NCBI RefSeq assembly: GCF_000319305.2
Contig: NZ_AMWJ02000001.1
Coordinates: 1,589,001 to 1,653,000, forward strand
DNA: 64,000 nt
Source: Pseudomonas bharatica CSV86
Lineage (GTDB): Bacteria > Pseudomonadota > Gammaproteobacteria > Pseudomonadales > Pseudomonadaceae
Reading direction: 5' to 3'
Shown here: piece after piece, positions 53,893 to 63,470 of the stretch
How positions within the stretch are numbered: position 1 is the stretch's first letter
How the letters are laid out: the number at the start of each line of letters is the position of its first letter
Translations under genes and position numbers: made by a program
The notes under the pieces: generated by a model
The model's input: the letters and a program-made list of their open reading frames with translations, nothing else
Told to the model about the DNA's origin: nothing
The model's database searches: none

Positions 53893-56800
53893 ATGTCCCG
53901 CAAGAAGAAAGGCACGCAGAGATTCATCAAGGCGGTTTCGGTTTCCGTGATCGGCGCCAGCAGCTCGGTAGCGCTGGCAGCCCCGAGCGGCGGCGTCGCC
54001 GTCCAGGGTGGCATCACCATCGGCAGCATGAACAACAACGAGCTGGTGATCACCCAGGCCCTGCAGAAGGGCATCATCAACTGGACCGACTTCAGCATCG
54101 ACGCCGGCGAGCTGGTGCGCTTCGCCCAGCAGGCCGGTAACGATTCGATCACCCTGAACCGGGTGCTGGGCAGCCAGGTGTCGAATATCCAGGGCGCCCT
54201 GCAGGCCAACGGCAACATCTTCCTGATCAACCCCAACGGTATCGTTTTCGGCGCCGGTTCCCAGGTGGACGTGGCCGGCCTGCTGGCCACCACGTTCGAT
54301 GTCAGCGACCAGAGCTTCATGAACGGTGGCCAGCTGAACTTCACCCAGGTCGCCGGCAAGGACCTGGGCAGCATCACCAACCAGGGGCAGATCACCGCCG
54401 ATACCGGTGGCTTCGTCTACCTGGTGGCACCGAAGGTCGATAACTCCGGCTTCGTCATCGCCAACGTCGGCCGGGTGACCATGGCCGCAGGCGACCGCTT
54501 CACGGTCAACCTGCAAGGCAGCAACCTGATCAACTTCAGCGTCAGCGCCGATACCCTGGCCGCCGCCACCGGCAGCGACGCCACCGGCGTCAGCAACAGC
54601 GGCACCGTGTCGGCCCAGACCGTCCTGCTGCAAGGCAACTCGGCCAGCGGCCTGATGAGCTCGGTGGTCAACAACAGCGGTATCGTCGAGGCGACCGACC
54701 TGAGCATCGACGCCGGTGATATCGTCCAGGCCGGCGTGATCAAGGGCGTTGGCACGGCCGCCGCCACCACCGCCAGCCTGACCGCCGGCAAGACCATCAG
54801 CACCAGCGGCAACAGCTCGACCCGCGCCAGCACCCTGAACCTGACCGTGAAGGACGAAGGCGCATCGATCGGCTTCGAGCAAGGCGCGCTGCTGGTCGAT
54901 GCCGACGTGCTCAATGCCACTTCGCAAAGCGGCAACGTGCTGGTTACCGACGTCAGTGGCGGCGTCGCCCTGGGCGAAGTCAAGGCCGGTACCCCGGCTG
55001 CCGGCGGCAGCGTGGTGATCACCGCGCAGAACGGCTCCATCACCTCGGCCGATACCAGCAAAACCAACGTCAGCGGCTACTCGGCCAAGCTGGTCGCCGA
55101 CGGCGCGGTCGGCAGCGACAGCACCGCGGTCAACACCCAGGTCGGCGTACTCTCGGCCTCGACCCAGAACGGCGGCATCAACGTCAAGAACGACGGTGCG
55201 CTGATCCTCGGCGACGTGGTCGCCCGCGAGCAGATCAGCATCAACGGCCAGTCCTCGGTGTCCGGCGCGGTGGACAACAGCGGCTCGATCACCTTGAGCA
55301 ACGGCAGCACCGGCACCAGGAACGTCAAGGTCCAGGCCAGCGAAGGGGTGATCCTCACCGGTACCGTCTCGGCCACCAGTGGCCTGAGCGTGACGTCCGA
55401 CACCGGCAGCATCCTCGCCGCCCAGGCCGGCACCTCGCTGGTTGGCCGCACCATCGACCTGTCCGCCGGTGGCGAGATCGGTGACGCCGCCCAGGCCCTG
55501 AGCACCCAAAGCAACACGCTCAACGCAGCGGCCGGCAACGGTGGCGTGTACCTGAGCGAAAGCAACGGCCTGAGCGTCGGCACCATCACTGCCGCAGGCA
55601 CCGGCAACAACGTCGTGCTCAATGCCACCCAGGGCAACCTGACCGTAGGCAGCATCAGCGCTGCCGGTGCCTCGGTAACCCTGAACGCCGGCAACGGCAG
55701 CATCGTCTCCGCCAGCGGCTCGACCACCAACGTCAGCGCCAAGGACCTCACCGCATCGAGCAAATCCGGCATCGGTACCTCGGCCAAGAAGCTGGGCACC
55801 AGCGTCGATACCCTGACCGCCACCACCACGGCGGCCCAGGCCGGCGTCTACGCCAACAACGACAAGGCCCTGAGCGCGCTGTCGGTGACCACTCCGAACG
55901 GCGATACCAACGTGGCCTTCACCGGCGGTTCGCTGGTGTACAGCCGCACCCTCGGTACCCTGACCCTGAACCGTACCCAGGCGCTGGACCTGTCCTTCGC
56001 CAACACCGCCGCCGGCCTCAAGCTCAACGGCATCGACGCCGGTGCCGACAGCAAGGTGTCCCTGACCGCCGCCGGTGATATCACCCAGGGCAGCGGCAGC
56101 CTGGTCGGCAAGGATGTGGTCATCGACGCTTCCGGCAGTGTCGGTGCCGATGGGGCCGCCCTGGCCACCCAGGCCAGCAGCCTGAACCTGACCAGCCGCA
56201 ACGGCACCGTCAACGTCGCCAACAGCTCCAGCGACTTGACCCTGACCGCCAAGGCCAACGCCACCAACGGTGCGATCACCGCGACCCAGACCGGCAACCT
56301 CGCGGTCAACTCGGTCATCGCCAAGAAAGCCGTGCAACTCAGCGCCGGCGGCGCCGTGACCACTGCGACCGACGCCGTGGGCACGCCGATCTCGGCGGGT
56401 TCGCTGACCGTCACCGGCGCCTCCATCGGCACCGGCAGCAAGGCCCTGTCCAGCCAGGTGGCTGGCGGCGCCGTGAACCTGACCGCCACCGGCGGCGACG
56501 TGAACTTCGCCAACAGCGGTGCCATCAGCCTGCTGGACGTGCTCGCTACCAATGGCAAGATCGCCTTCCAGAACGCCGGCGACACCGTGGTCGGCCAACT
56601 GCAGGCCAGCGGCACCATCGACTTCAAGGTCACCGGCAACGTCACCGACGGCAACGGCAGTGCCGCCAACTTCATCACCAGCGGCCTGACCGCGGCGGTG
56701 AAATCCTTCGGTACCAGCGGCGACGCCCTGGAAATCCAGGTCGATAACCTGGTGATCGACGCCGCCAACGGCGGTATCTACGCACGCCAGAGCAACGGCA

Positions 56801-59800
56801 ACCTGCTGTCCCTGGTCCAGGTCACCAGCGGCGGCACCGGCAGCAACATCCAGATCGACGCCGACGGCAGCATCAAGCTGGGCAACGTCGATGCTGGCGG
56901 CAACAACGTCAAGATCGCTGCCGGTGGCAGCATCGAGGACGGTCGCACCGACCGCAGCAAGGCCAACGTGGTCGCCCGCTCGCTGGATATCAGCGCGCCG
57001 AACGGCATCGGCCAGCAGGGCGACCTCGCCCTGGACGTCAGCTTCCTGTCTGCCGCCGGCGGCAACGCGGGCGTCACCGCGACCAACGCCGGCGCCGTGG
57101 CCGTGGATGCCTCTTCCTTGACCGGCAAGGGCGCCAGCGCGATCAATATCGTCGCCACCGCCATCACCATCCTCGACAACAACGGCGGCACCATCACCAT
57201 GGATGGCGGCTCGCTGGTACTGAAGGCGACCTCGGGCAACATCGTCTTCCTCAACCAGAACGACACCATCTACCTGCCGGGTGGCGGCAGCATCAGCCTG
57301 ATCGCCACCTCCAAGGCCAGCTCCCAGGTTCCGGGCTATGACGGCGTGATCATCGCCGGCAACCTGAAGACCGACGGTGGCAACATCACCCTGCAGGCGC
57401 AGTCGAACATCACCATCGGCATGCTCGACGCCGGCAGCACCGGCAACGTTACCGTGGCCTCGGCCGGCGGCGTGATCCTCGATGGCAACGGTAGCGCGCA
57501 GAACATCCGCGGCAACCGTGTCAGCCTGACCGCCAGCACCCCGAGCGAGCACACCGCCGAGCTGACCCGCGACACCGCCATCGCCGAATACTCGGCGCGC
57601 GATGCCGAAGCCGCGGCCAAGCTGCTGCAACTGAACATCCTGATCCAGCAACTGAAGGACTACGAGGCGCTGGTCAACTCGGCGGCCCTGCAGAACAGCC
57701 TGGCCGAGCTGACCCAGCGTCTGTCCGAGATCAACGCCAATGCCCAGGCCGCCAAGGTCGACAGCATGTCGGCCACCGCCGATGCGCTGAACACCGCGCT
57801 GAACGCCGCCACCGTGGTGCGCAACGCCGCCGCGGTGATCGCCGGTGCCGCCCAGGCCATCCCGTTCTCCGGTGACGCCGGTGCCGACGCGGCCTTCGCC
57901 GTGGTCGACCTGGTGATGTCCGCCGCATCCCTGGCGCTGGACAGCTACGAGCGCTACAGCCTGGCACCGCAGCAAGACCTGCTGGTGGAGCTGAACAACA
58001 CCCTGGACGTGGCCAACGCCGCGGTCTACACCGCAGCCACCAACCTGGCGACCACCACCCAGATCCGCGACACCACCGCGACCTCCAAGGCCACCGCGGA
58101 CCTTGCCGTGTTCAAGGCCAACACCGCCCGCGACGCCGCCCTCCAGGTGCGCAAGCAGGCCGTGGCCGCCTATGACCTGAACCAGCAGATCGACAGCTCC
58201 GCCGACAAGCCGCTGGGCATCACCGCCAACCGCCTGGACATCAACAACGGCGGGGTGATCGACTCCAGCCTGTACCTGAACTCCACCGGCAGCCTGGGGC
58301 TGGGTGACATCACCGTCGCCGCCGGCGAGAAGATCGTCGCCGAAGCCACCGGCAACGTCGGCGTGGTGGGCAACGTCAACAGCGACACCTCCATCAGCCT
58401 GAAAGCCGGCCAGGCCATCCTCGGCCAGGGCGGCGTGCTGGTCACTCCGGACCTGAAAATGGTCGCCGGCAACGGCATCGGTGCCCTGCAGGCGGTCAAC
58501 ACCCAGGTCGACCGCGTTGCAGCGGACGCCGGCAACGGCGGCGTGGCCATCGTCAACGCCAATGGCGGCGCGCTGCTGACCATCGGTACCCAGGGCGCGG
58601 TCAAGGGCATCAGCGGTGCGGGCGACATCAGCGTCAGTACCGATGGTTCGCTGAAGATCGAGCAACTGGTGAAGGACAGCACCCACACCCATACCGTGAG
58701 CCTGACCGCCACCAACGGCGCGATCGTCGATGGCAACACCGTCGAGCGCAATGTCCAGGGCGGTACCCTGGTGGCCAGGGCCGCTGGCAATATCGACCTC
58801 GACAGCGAAGTCGATACCCTCGACGTCCAGGTCACCAACGCCGGCACGATCACCCTGCGTGAAGCCAACGGCGTGACCGCGCGCAACCTGAACACCGCCG
58901 CCGGCAACATCGACCTCAAGGCCGGTGGTGCGGTAGTGGTGGGCAGCCTCGACGCCGGTGCCGGCACTGGCACCATCGACCTGCACGCCGATGGCGCGGT
59001 CTCCGATGACCAGGACAACAACACCCTGATCGTCGCCGACACCCTGAACGTCAACGCGGCGGGCAGCGTCGGTGCGGTCGGCAGCGACAGCAACCGTCAC
59101 CTGGACCTCAAGGTCAACACCGTCAATGTCACCGCCAGCGGCGAGGTCAACCTGGCCGAAGTCGACGACCTGAAGATCGGCACCCTGGAAACCGAGCAGG
59201 GCAATGTCACCGTCACCACCGGTGGCGCGCTGAACGTCGGCCGTATCAGCACCGCCAGTGACACCGTGACCCTGGTTGCCGGTGACCGCATCAGCAACGC
59301 CAGCACTGGCGACGACAGCAACATCGACGCCGGCAACCTGTCCCTGTCGGCCGTCAACGGCATCGGCACCGACAAGGCCCTGAACGTCAAGGTCGACAGG
59401 CTGGTGGCGCAAACCGCCGTCGGCGGCGTCAAGGTCAAGGACCTGGACGGCGACCTGGTCATCGGCGGCGTGGTCCCGAACCTGGGCAACCAGCAGATCT
59501 TCGGGGTCAACACCAACGGTGGCGATATCGAGGTCGGCACCACCGGCAACCTCACCGTCAACGAAGGCGTGGCCAACACTGCGGCGGGCTCCCTTACGCT
59601 GGAGGCGGGCGGCGATGTCCGGCAGAACACCAGCCTGATGACCGCCAACGGCAACCTGTCGGTCACCGCCGGTGGCGACATCGAGATGCTCTCCGGCACC
59701 TCGGCCAACTCCCTGAGCAGCGGTGACATCACCTACCACGCCGGCGGCAACGCCAACCTGGAACGCCTGACCACCGTTACCGGCAACATCGACCTGAAGG

Positions 59801-62664
59801 CCGGGCAGGGCAACCTGACCCAGCACAGGCTGGTGCAGACCGGCGCAGGCAATATCAGCGCCCATGCCGGCGGCAACCTGGTCACCGAGCGCGAGGTGGT
59901 GGTCAATGGCACCGGCGATATCCAGCTCACTGCCCTGGGCAGCCTGACCCAGCAGGAACTGGTGCACACCATCGACGGCGATATCCGCATCGGCGCAGAA
60001 GGTGACGTCACCTCCCTGGCGAGCACCAACGTGTCCGGGACCGGCGACATCACCTTCGTCAGCCACGGCAACCTCAGCCTGCAGCAGGTCGACACCGGCA
60101 GCGGCAAGATCGACCTGAGTGCAAGCGGCAACCTGGTGCAGAACGCGGCGGTCATGACCGGGCAGGGCGATATCGTCGCCAAGGCCGGTGGCAACCTGAC
60201 CACCCTGGCGCCGACCGCCGTGATCGGCAATGGCGCCATCGATTACAGCGCCGGCGGCAACCTGGACCTGCAGCAAGTCAGCACATCGGCCGGCAATATC
60301 GGCCTCAAGGCCGGCGGCAACCTGACCCAGAACCAGCTCGTGCAGACCGGGGCAGGCAACATCACCGCCCAGGCGGATGGCAACCTGACCACCCTGGCCG
60401 ACACCCGGGTTTCGGGTAGCGGCAACATCGACTACAGCGCCGGCGGTAACCTCGACCTGCAGCAAGTGACCAGCGGCGGCGGCAACATCGACCTGAAGGC
60501 GCTGGTCGGCAACCTGACCCAGCAAGCGCTGGTGCAGACTGCCAGCGGCCATGTCAACGCCTCGGCCGGCCGCGACCTGATCATGAACCTCGGTGCCCAG
60601 ACCCTGGTCAACGGCCAGGGCGACGTGACCTACGGTGCCGGCGGCAACCTGCTGATCGACGAAATCGTCGCTGCCAATGGCAACGCGACCCTGAGCGCCG
60701 GCAGCGGTGATATCCAGGTCCAGGGCACTGCGGCACGCAATGTTACCGCCCGTCAGCTGACCGCCAATGCCGGGACCGATATCGGTAGCAACGGCGCCCT
60801 GCGTACCGAGGTCGATAGCCTGGTGGCCAAGGCCGACAATGGTTCGATCATCATCGACGAAGCCAACGCCGTCACCCTCGACGCGGTCACTGCGGCCAAT
60901 GGCCTGGTAGCGGTCAGCGCCGGTGACATCACCGTCAAGCAACTGCAGGGCGACAGCATCTCGCTGGATTCCACCGGCAAGGTGGTCACTGCAAGTGGCG
61001 GCCTGGTCAAGGGTGGCAGCCTCAACGTCACGGCCGAGACCGGGGTCAATCTGCATACCGCGGTGGACAGCGCTTCGGTACGGGTCAATGGCAGCGGCGA
61101 CCTGGTGCTGACCGAAGACGACGGCATCAGCCTGACCCGCCTGGGCGCGGCTGACGGCAACGTCCGGGTCAACGCCGGTGGCGACATTGCGGTGGGCACG
61201 GTCGATGCCGGTACCCACACCGTCAGCCTGAACTCCGCCAGCGGTGCCATCGTCACCCAGGCGCAGCCGAGCTTCTTCGCTCGCCTGCTGTCCCGTGTCG
61301 CCCAGGCAACCGGGATCACCGGCGAACGCATCGAGCTCAATGCCGCCAACGGCCTGGGCAACGGTTCGCAAGGCGCCCTGCAACTGCACGGCACTACCGT
61401 CGCGGCCAGCACCACCAGCGGCGACGTCAACCTGGCGCAGAGCCAGGCCGTGACCCTGGAGCAGGTTCGTACCGGCAATGGCAATGTTTCGGTCGATGTG
61501 GCCGATGGCAATGCCACCCTGGGTTCGGTAAGCGGCACGGGCTCGGTCAACCTGACCGCCGAAAATGGCGCCCTGGTCGATGACGGCAACGCCAGCACCC
61601 GCGTCCAGGGCAATGCCCTGAACCTGACGGCGGGCAACGGCATCGCCGTGCAGACCCAGGGCAACAGCGTCAATGCCCAGGTCACTGGCAATGGCAATAT
61701 CGCCATCGACGAAGCCGACGGCCTGAACCGCCTGACGGTCAACAGCGCCAATGGCGACGTCTCGGTAACCAGCCGTGGCGGCAACCTTGCTGTCGATGTG
61801 GTCAATGCCAATGGCCACGCGGTCAACCTCAATGCCACCACCGGCGCGATCCTCGACGCCAATGGCAACGCGGTGAGCAACGTCAACGCGCAAAGCGCCA
61901 ACCTGGTCGCCGCCAATGGCGTCGGTCAGGCCGGCAATGCCTTCGACGTCAACGTGCAGACCCTGGCCGGCAACGGTGGCAACGGCGGTGCCAACCTGAA
62001 CAGCACCTCCACCTCGGCGCTGAACCTGGCCTCGCTGTCCACTGCCCAGGGCAACATCGCCCTGGCCACTGCCGGCGACCTCAACGTCAATGGCGCGGTG
62101 CGCAACAGCGGGGCGGGCAACATTGCCCTGAGCGGTGCCAACGTCAACCAGAATGCCAATATCAGCACCAGTGGCCGGGGCAACGTCAGCGTCACCGGTT
62201 CCGGCGACGTGGTCATGGCCACCAACAGCACCACCAGCACCGATACCGGTACCGTCAGCTACCAGGGCGGCAAGACCATCAAGGTGGCGTCGATCCAGAC
62301 CGCCAACAACATGGGTGGCGGCAAGGTGGTGTTCGTCGCACCGCAGGTACTCGACAACATGCCGGGCGTGGCCAACGTGCGTGCGTGGCAGGTGTCGATC
62401 ACCGCGGACAACGGCAATGCCGCGCTGATCCAGGAACTGATGGGCGACGTCAACGACTCGTCGCAGGTCGATCTGGGCAGCCGCGTCATCGGTGGCAGCC
62501 TGGCCGAAAGCCGTCGCTTCATGGAAGCGCTGCTGCAGCCGGCGATCGTGCAGCAGACTGGCGCGGAGAAAATGTTCGACGCAGGCCTGCTGACCAGCCA
62601 GCAGATCGCGCCGTACAACGGCTTCGTCGAAGGCGAGGATGGGGTGATGACCTACAACAAGTAA
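53893..62664 (+). CDS. TpsA large exoprotein, filamentous-haemagglutinin-type adhesin
   Basis: A 2,923-residue secreted protein: extended signal (MSRKKKGTQRFIKAVSVSVI ... ALA), a TPS secretion domain (about 30-270) with the NPNGIVFG motif (FLINPNGIVFGAGSQVDVAG), then a long right-handed beta-helix of degenerate Gly/Asn/Leu-rich repeats. Residues about 1217-1437 are instead Ala-rich and helical, an odd insertion. A block of near-identical repeats (GGNLDLQQV, GNLTQ, LVQTG) lies at about 1950-2240. The C-terminus lacks VENN or a CDI toxin, so it is probably an adhesin or biofilm factor. Secreted by the adjacent TpsB; a strong terminator follows. Confidence 0.93.
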   Translation: MSRKKKGTQRFIKAVSVSVIGASSSVALAAPSGGVAVQGGITIGSMNNNELVITQALQKGIINWTDFSIDAGELVRFAQQAGNDSITLNRVLGSQVSNIQGALQANGNIFLINPNGIVFGAGSQVDVAGLLATTFDVSDQSFMNGGQLNFTQVAGKDLGSITNQGQITADTGGFVYLVAPKVDNSGFVIANVGRVTMAAGDRFTVNLQGSNLINFSVSADTLAAATGSDATGVSNSGTVSAQTVLLQGNSASGLMSSVVNNSGIVEATDLSIDAGDIVQAGVIKGVGTAAATTASLTAGKTISTSGNSSTRASTLNLTVKDEGASIGFEQGALLVDADVLNATSQSGNVLVTDVSGGVALGEVKAGTPAAGGSVVITAQNGSITSADTSKTNVSGYSAKLVADGAVGSDSTAVNTQVGVLSASTQNGGINVKNDGALILGDVVAREQISINGQSSVSGAVDNSGSITLSNGSTGTRNVKVQASEGVILTGTVSATSGLSVTSDTGSILAAQAGTSLVGRTIDLSAGGEIGDAAQALSTQSNTLNAAAGNGGVYLSESNGLSVGTITAAGTGNNVVLNATQGNLTVGSISAAGASVTLNAGNGSIVSASGSTTNVSAKDLTASSKSGIGTSAKKLGTSVDTLTATTTAAQAGVYANNDKALSALSVTTPNGDTNVAFTGGSLVYSRTLGTLTLNRTQALDLSFANTAAGLKLNGIDAGADSKVSLTAAGDITQGSGSLVGKDVVIDASGSVGADGAALATQASSLNLTSRNGTVNVANSSSDLTLTAKANATNGAITATQTGNLAVNSVIAKKAVQLSAGGAVTTATDAVGTPISAGSLTVTGASIGTGSKALSSQVAGGAVNLTATGGDVNFANSGAISLLDVLATNGKIAFQNAGDTVVGQLQASGTIDFKVTGNVTDGNGSAANFITSGLTAAVKSFGTSGDALEIQVDNLVIDAANGGIYARQSNGNLLSLVQVTSGGTGSNIQIDADGSIKLGNVDAGGNNVKIAAGGSIEDGRTDRSKANVVARSLDISAPNGIGQQGDLALDVSFLSAAGGNAGVTATNAGAVAVDASSLTGKGASAINIVATAITILDNNGGTITMDGGSLVLKATSGNIVFLNQNDTIYLPGGGSISLIATSKASSQVPGYDGVIIAGNLKTDGGNITLQAQSNITIGMLDAGSTGNVTVASAGGVILDGNGSAQNIRGNRVSLTASTPSEHTAELTRDTAIAEYSARDAEAAAKLLQLNILIQQLKDYEALVNSAALQNSLAELTQRLSEINANAQAAKVDSMSATADALNTALNAATVVRNAAAVIAGAAQAIPFSGDAGADAAFAVVDLVMSAASLALDSYERYSLAPQQDLLVELNNTLDVANAAVYTAATNLATTTQIRDTTATSKATADLAVFKANTARDAALQVRKQAVAAYDLNQQIDSSADKPLGITANRLDINNGGVIDSSLYLNSTGSLGLGDITVAAGEKIVAEATGNVGVVGNVNSDTSISLKAGQAILGQGGVLVTPDLKMVAGNGIGALQAVNTQVDRVAADAGNGGVAIVNANGGALLTIGTQGAVKGISGAGDISVSTDGSLKIEQLVKDSTHTHTVSLTATNGAIVDGNTVERNVQGGTLVARAAGNIDLDSEVDTLDVQVTNAGTITLREANGVTARNLNTAAGNIDLKAGGAVVVGSLDAGAGTGTIDLHADGAVSDDQDNNTLIVADTLNVNAAGSVGAVGSDSNRHLDLKVNTVNVTASGEVNLAEVDDLKIGTLETEQGNVTVTTGGALNVGRISTASDTVTLVAGDRISNASTGDDSNIDAGNLSLSAVNGIGTDKALNVKVDRLVAQTAVGGVKVKDLDGDLVIGGVVPNLGNQQIFGVNTNGGDIEVGTTGNLTVNEGVANTAAGSLTLEAGGDVRQNTSLMTANGNLSVTAGGDIEMLSGTSANSLSSGDITYHAGGNANLERLTTVTGNIDLKAGQGNLTQHRLVQTGAGNISAHAGGNLVTEREVVVNGTGDIQLTALGSLTQQELVHTIDGDIRIGAEGDVTSLASTNVSGTGDITFVSHGNLSLQQVDTGSGKIDLSASGNLVQNAAVMTGQGDIVAKAGGNLTTLAPTAVIGNGAIDYSAGGNLDLQQVSTSAGNIGLKAGGNLTQNQLVQTGAGNITAQADGNLTTLADTRVSGSGNIDYSAGGNLDLQQVTSGGGNIDLKALVGNLTQQALVQTASGHVNASAGRDLIMNLGAQTLVNGQGDVTYGAGGNLLIDEIVAANGNATLSAGSGDIQVQGTAARNVTARQLTANAGTDIGSNGALRTEVDSLVAKADNGSIIIDEANAVTLDAVTAANGLVAVSAGDITVKQLQGDSISLDSTGKVVTASGGLVKGGSLNVTAETGVNLHTAVDSASVRVNGSGDLVLTEDDGISLTRLGAADGNVRVNAGGDIAVGTVDAGTHTVSLNSASGAIVTQAQPSFFARLLSRVAQATGITGERIELNAANGLGNGSQGALQLHGTTVAASTTSGDVNLAQSQAVTLEQVRTGNGNVSVDVADGNATLGSVSGTGSVNLTAENGALVDDGNASTRVQGNALNLTAGNGIAVQTQGNSVNAQVTGNGNIAIDEADGLNRLTVNSANGDVSVTSRGGNLAVDVVNANGHAVNLNATTGAILDANGNAVSNVNAQSANLVAANGVGQAGNAFDVNVQTLAGNGGNGGANLNSTSTSALNLASLSTAQGNIALATAGDLNVNGAVRNSGAGNIALSGANVNQNANISTSGRGNVSVTGSGDVVMATNSTTSTDTGTVSYQGGKTIKVASIQTANNMGGGKVVFVAPQVLDNMPGVANVRAWQVSITADNGNAALIQELMGDVNDSSQVDLGSRVIGGSLAESRRFMEALLQPAIVQQTGAEKMFDAGLLTSQQIAPYNGFVEGEDGVMTYNK

Positions 62665-62679
62665 GTCGGGTCCTGTAAT

Positions 62680-62714
62680 AAAAAAGGCCGCCGGGAGACC
62701 CGGCGGCCTTTTTT
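62680..62714 (+). terminator. Rho-independent terminator of tpsA
   Basis: GGCCGCCGGG/CCCGGCGGCC stem with an AGA loop, flanked by A6 and T6, 15 bases past the tpsA stop. It can work in both directions. Confidence 0.95.
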
Positions 62715-62855
62715 ACTGATTCGGTATCCAGGGCCCGGGTACAAAATCGTCGTTCGCATTGCTTCCTTGTAGGAAATAGGCCATTTTGTGCCCTGATCTT
62801 TCGATCAACTTTCAGCCATTGGCCATCACGAGGTCAGCCATCCGAGCCCCGCTAT

Positions 62856-63470
62856 ATGCAATCAACGTCCCGTGAGGTCGCTTCGGCGCCGGTACTGCAG
62901 GAATTGCGTACCCATACTGCCGAACTGCACATCGCACTGGAAAAACGCCTGCCTTTCTTCGCCGATTTCCTGGATTCCCACGCTTTCCTGCAGTTGATGC
63001 AGGCCTATCACGGTTTCTATGCCCCGCTGGAAGACGCGCTGCGCACCAGCCCGTGGTTTCCCGCCGATTTCGATCTGCAACCGCGCCTGAAATCCGCCAT
63101 CCTGCAGGATGATCTGCGGGCCCTGGGCCTGTCTGCCGAGGCCATCGAGGGGCTGCCGCGTTGCCGGGACCTGCCAGCCCTTGATTCCAGGGCGGCCTGC
63201 CTGGGCGTGCTCTATGTTGTGGAAGGGGCGACCCTGGGCGGCCAGGTGCTGCGCCGGCACATCCACGCGCACCTGGGCCTGGACGCCCGAAACGGTGCGG
63301 CCTTTCTCGATGTCTATGGTGAAGATACCGGCCGCCGCTGGCGTGCCTTTCTTCATTATCTGTGCTCGCAGCCATTGAGCGGCCAAGAGCGCGCCGCCAC
63401 GGTGCGTGCGGCGCAGGATACATTTCGCTGTTTCGAACACTGGCTGCAAGGCCGGGAGGTACTGCTATGA
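62856..63470 (+). CDS. bphO: BphO, heme oxygenase supplying biliverdin to the bacteriophytochrome
   Basis: A 204-residue bacterial heme oxygenase. The proximal heme ligand is His25 (HTAELHIALEKRL), and the distal helix glycine motif reads VVEGATLGGQVLRRHI near residues 122-137. It opens heme to biliverdin, the chromophore of BphP. The ATG at 62856 has no strong Shine-Dalgarno, but the protein length fits the family. The stop overlaps the bphP start (ATGA), the standard bphOP arrangement of pseudomonads. Confidence 0.95.
   Translation: MQSTSREVASAPVLQELRTHTAELHIALEKRLPFFADFLDSHAFLQLMQAYHGFYAPLEDALRTSPWFPADFDLQPRLKSAILQDDLRALGLSAEAIEGLPRCRDLPALDSRAACLGVLYVVEGATLGGQVLRRHIHAHLGLDARNGAAFLDVYGEDTGRRWRAFLHYLCSQPLSGQERAATVRAAQDTFRCFEHWLQGREVLL

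Noticed and set aside
52195-61893. An uninterrupted antisense frame of 3,232 codons opposite tpsB and tpsA
   Set aside because: It mirrors the biased codons of a GC-rich, repeat-containing adhesin gene. Its translation is low-complexity Gly/Val/Asp/Gln/His sequence with no domain, and the sense strand has clear family motifs.
53893-62664. TpsA considered as a contact-dependent inhibition (CdiA) toxin
   Set aside because: The C-terminus shows no VENN-type motif or toxin domain, and no immunity gene follows; a terminator comes directly after the stop.
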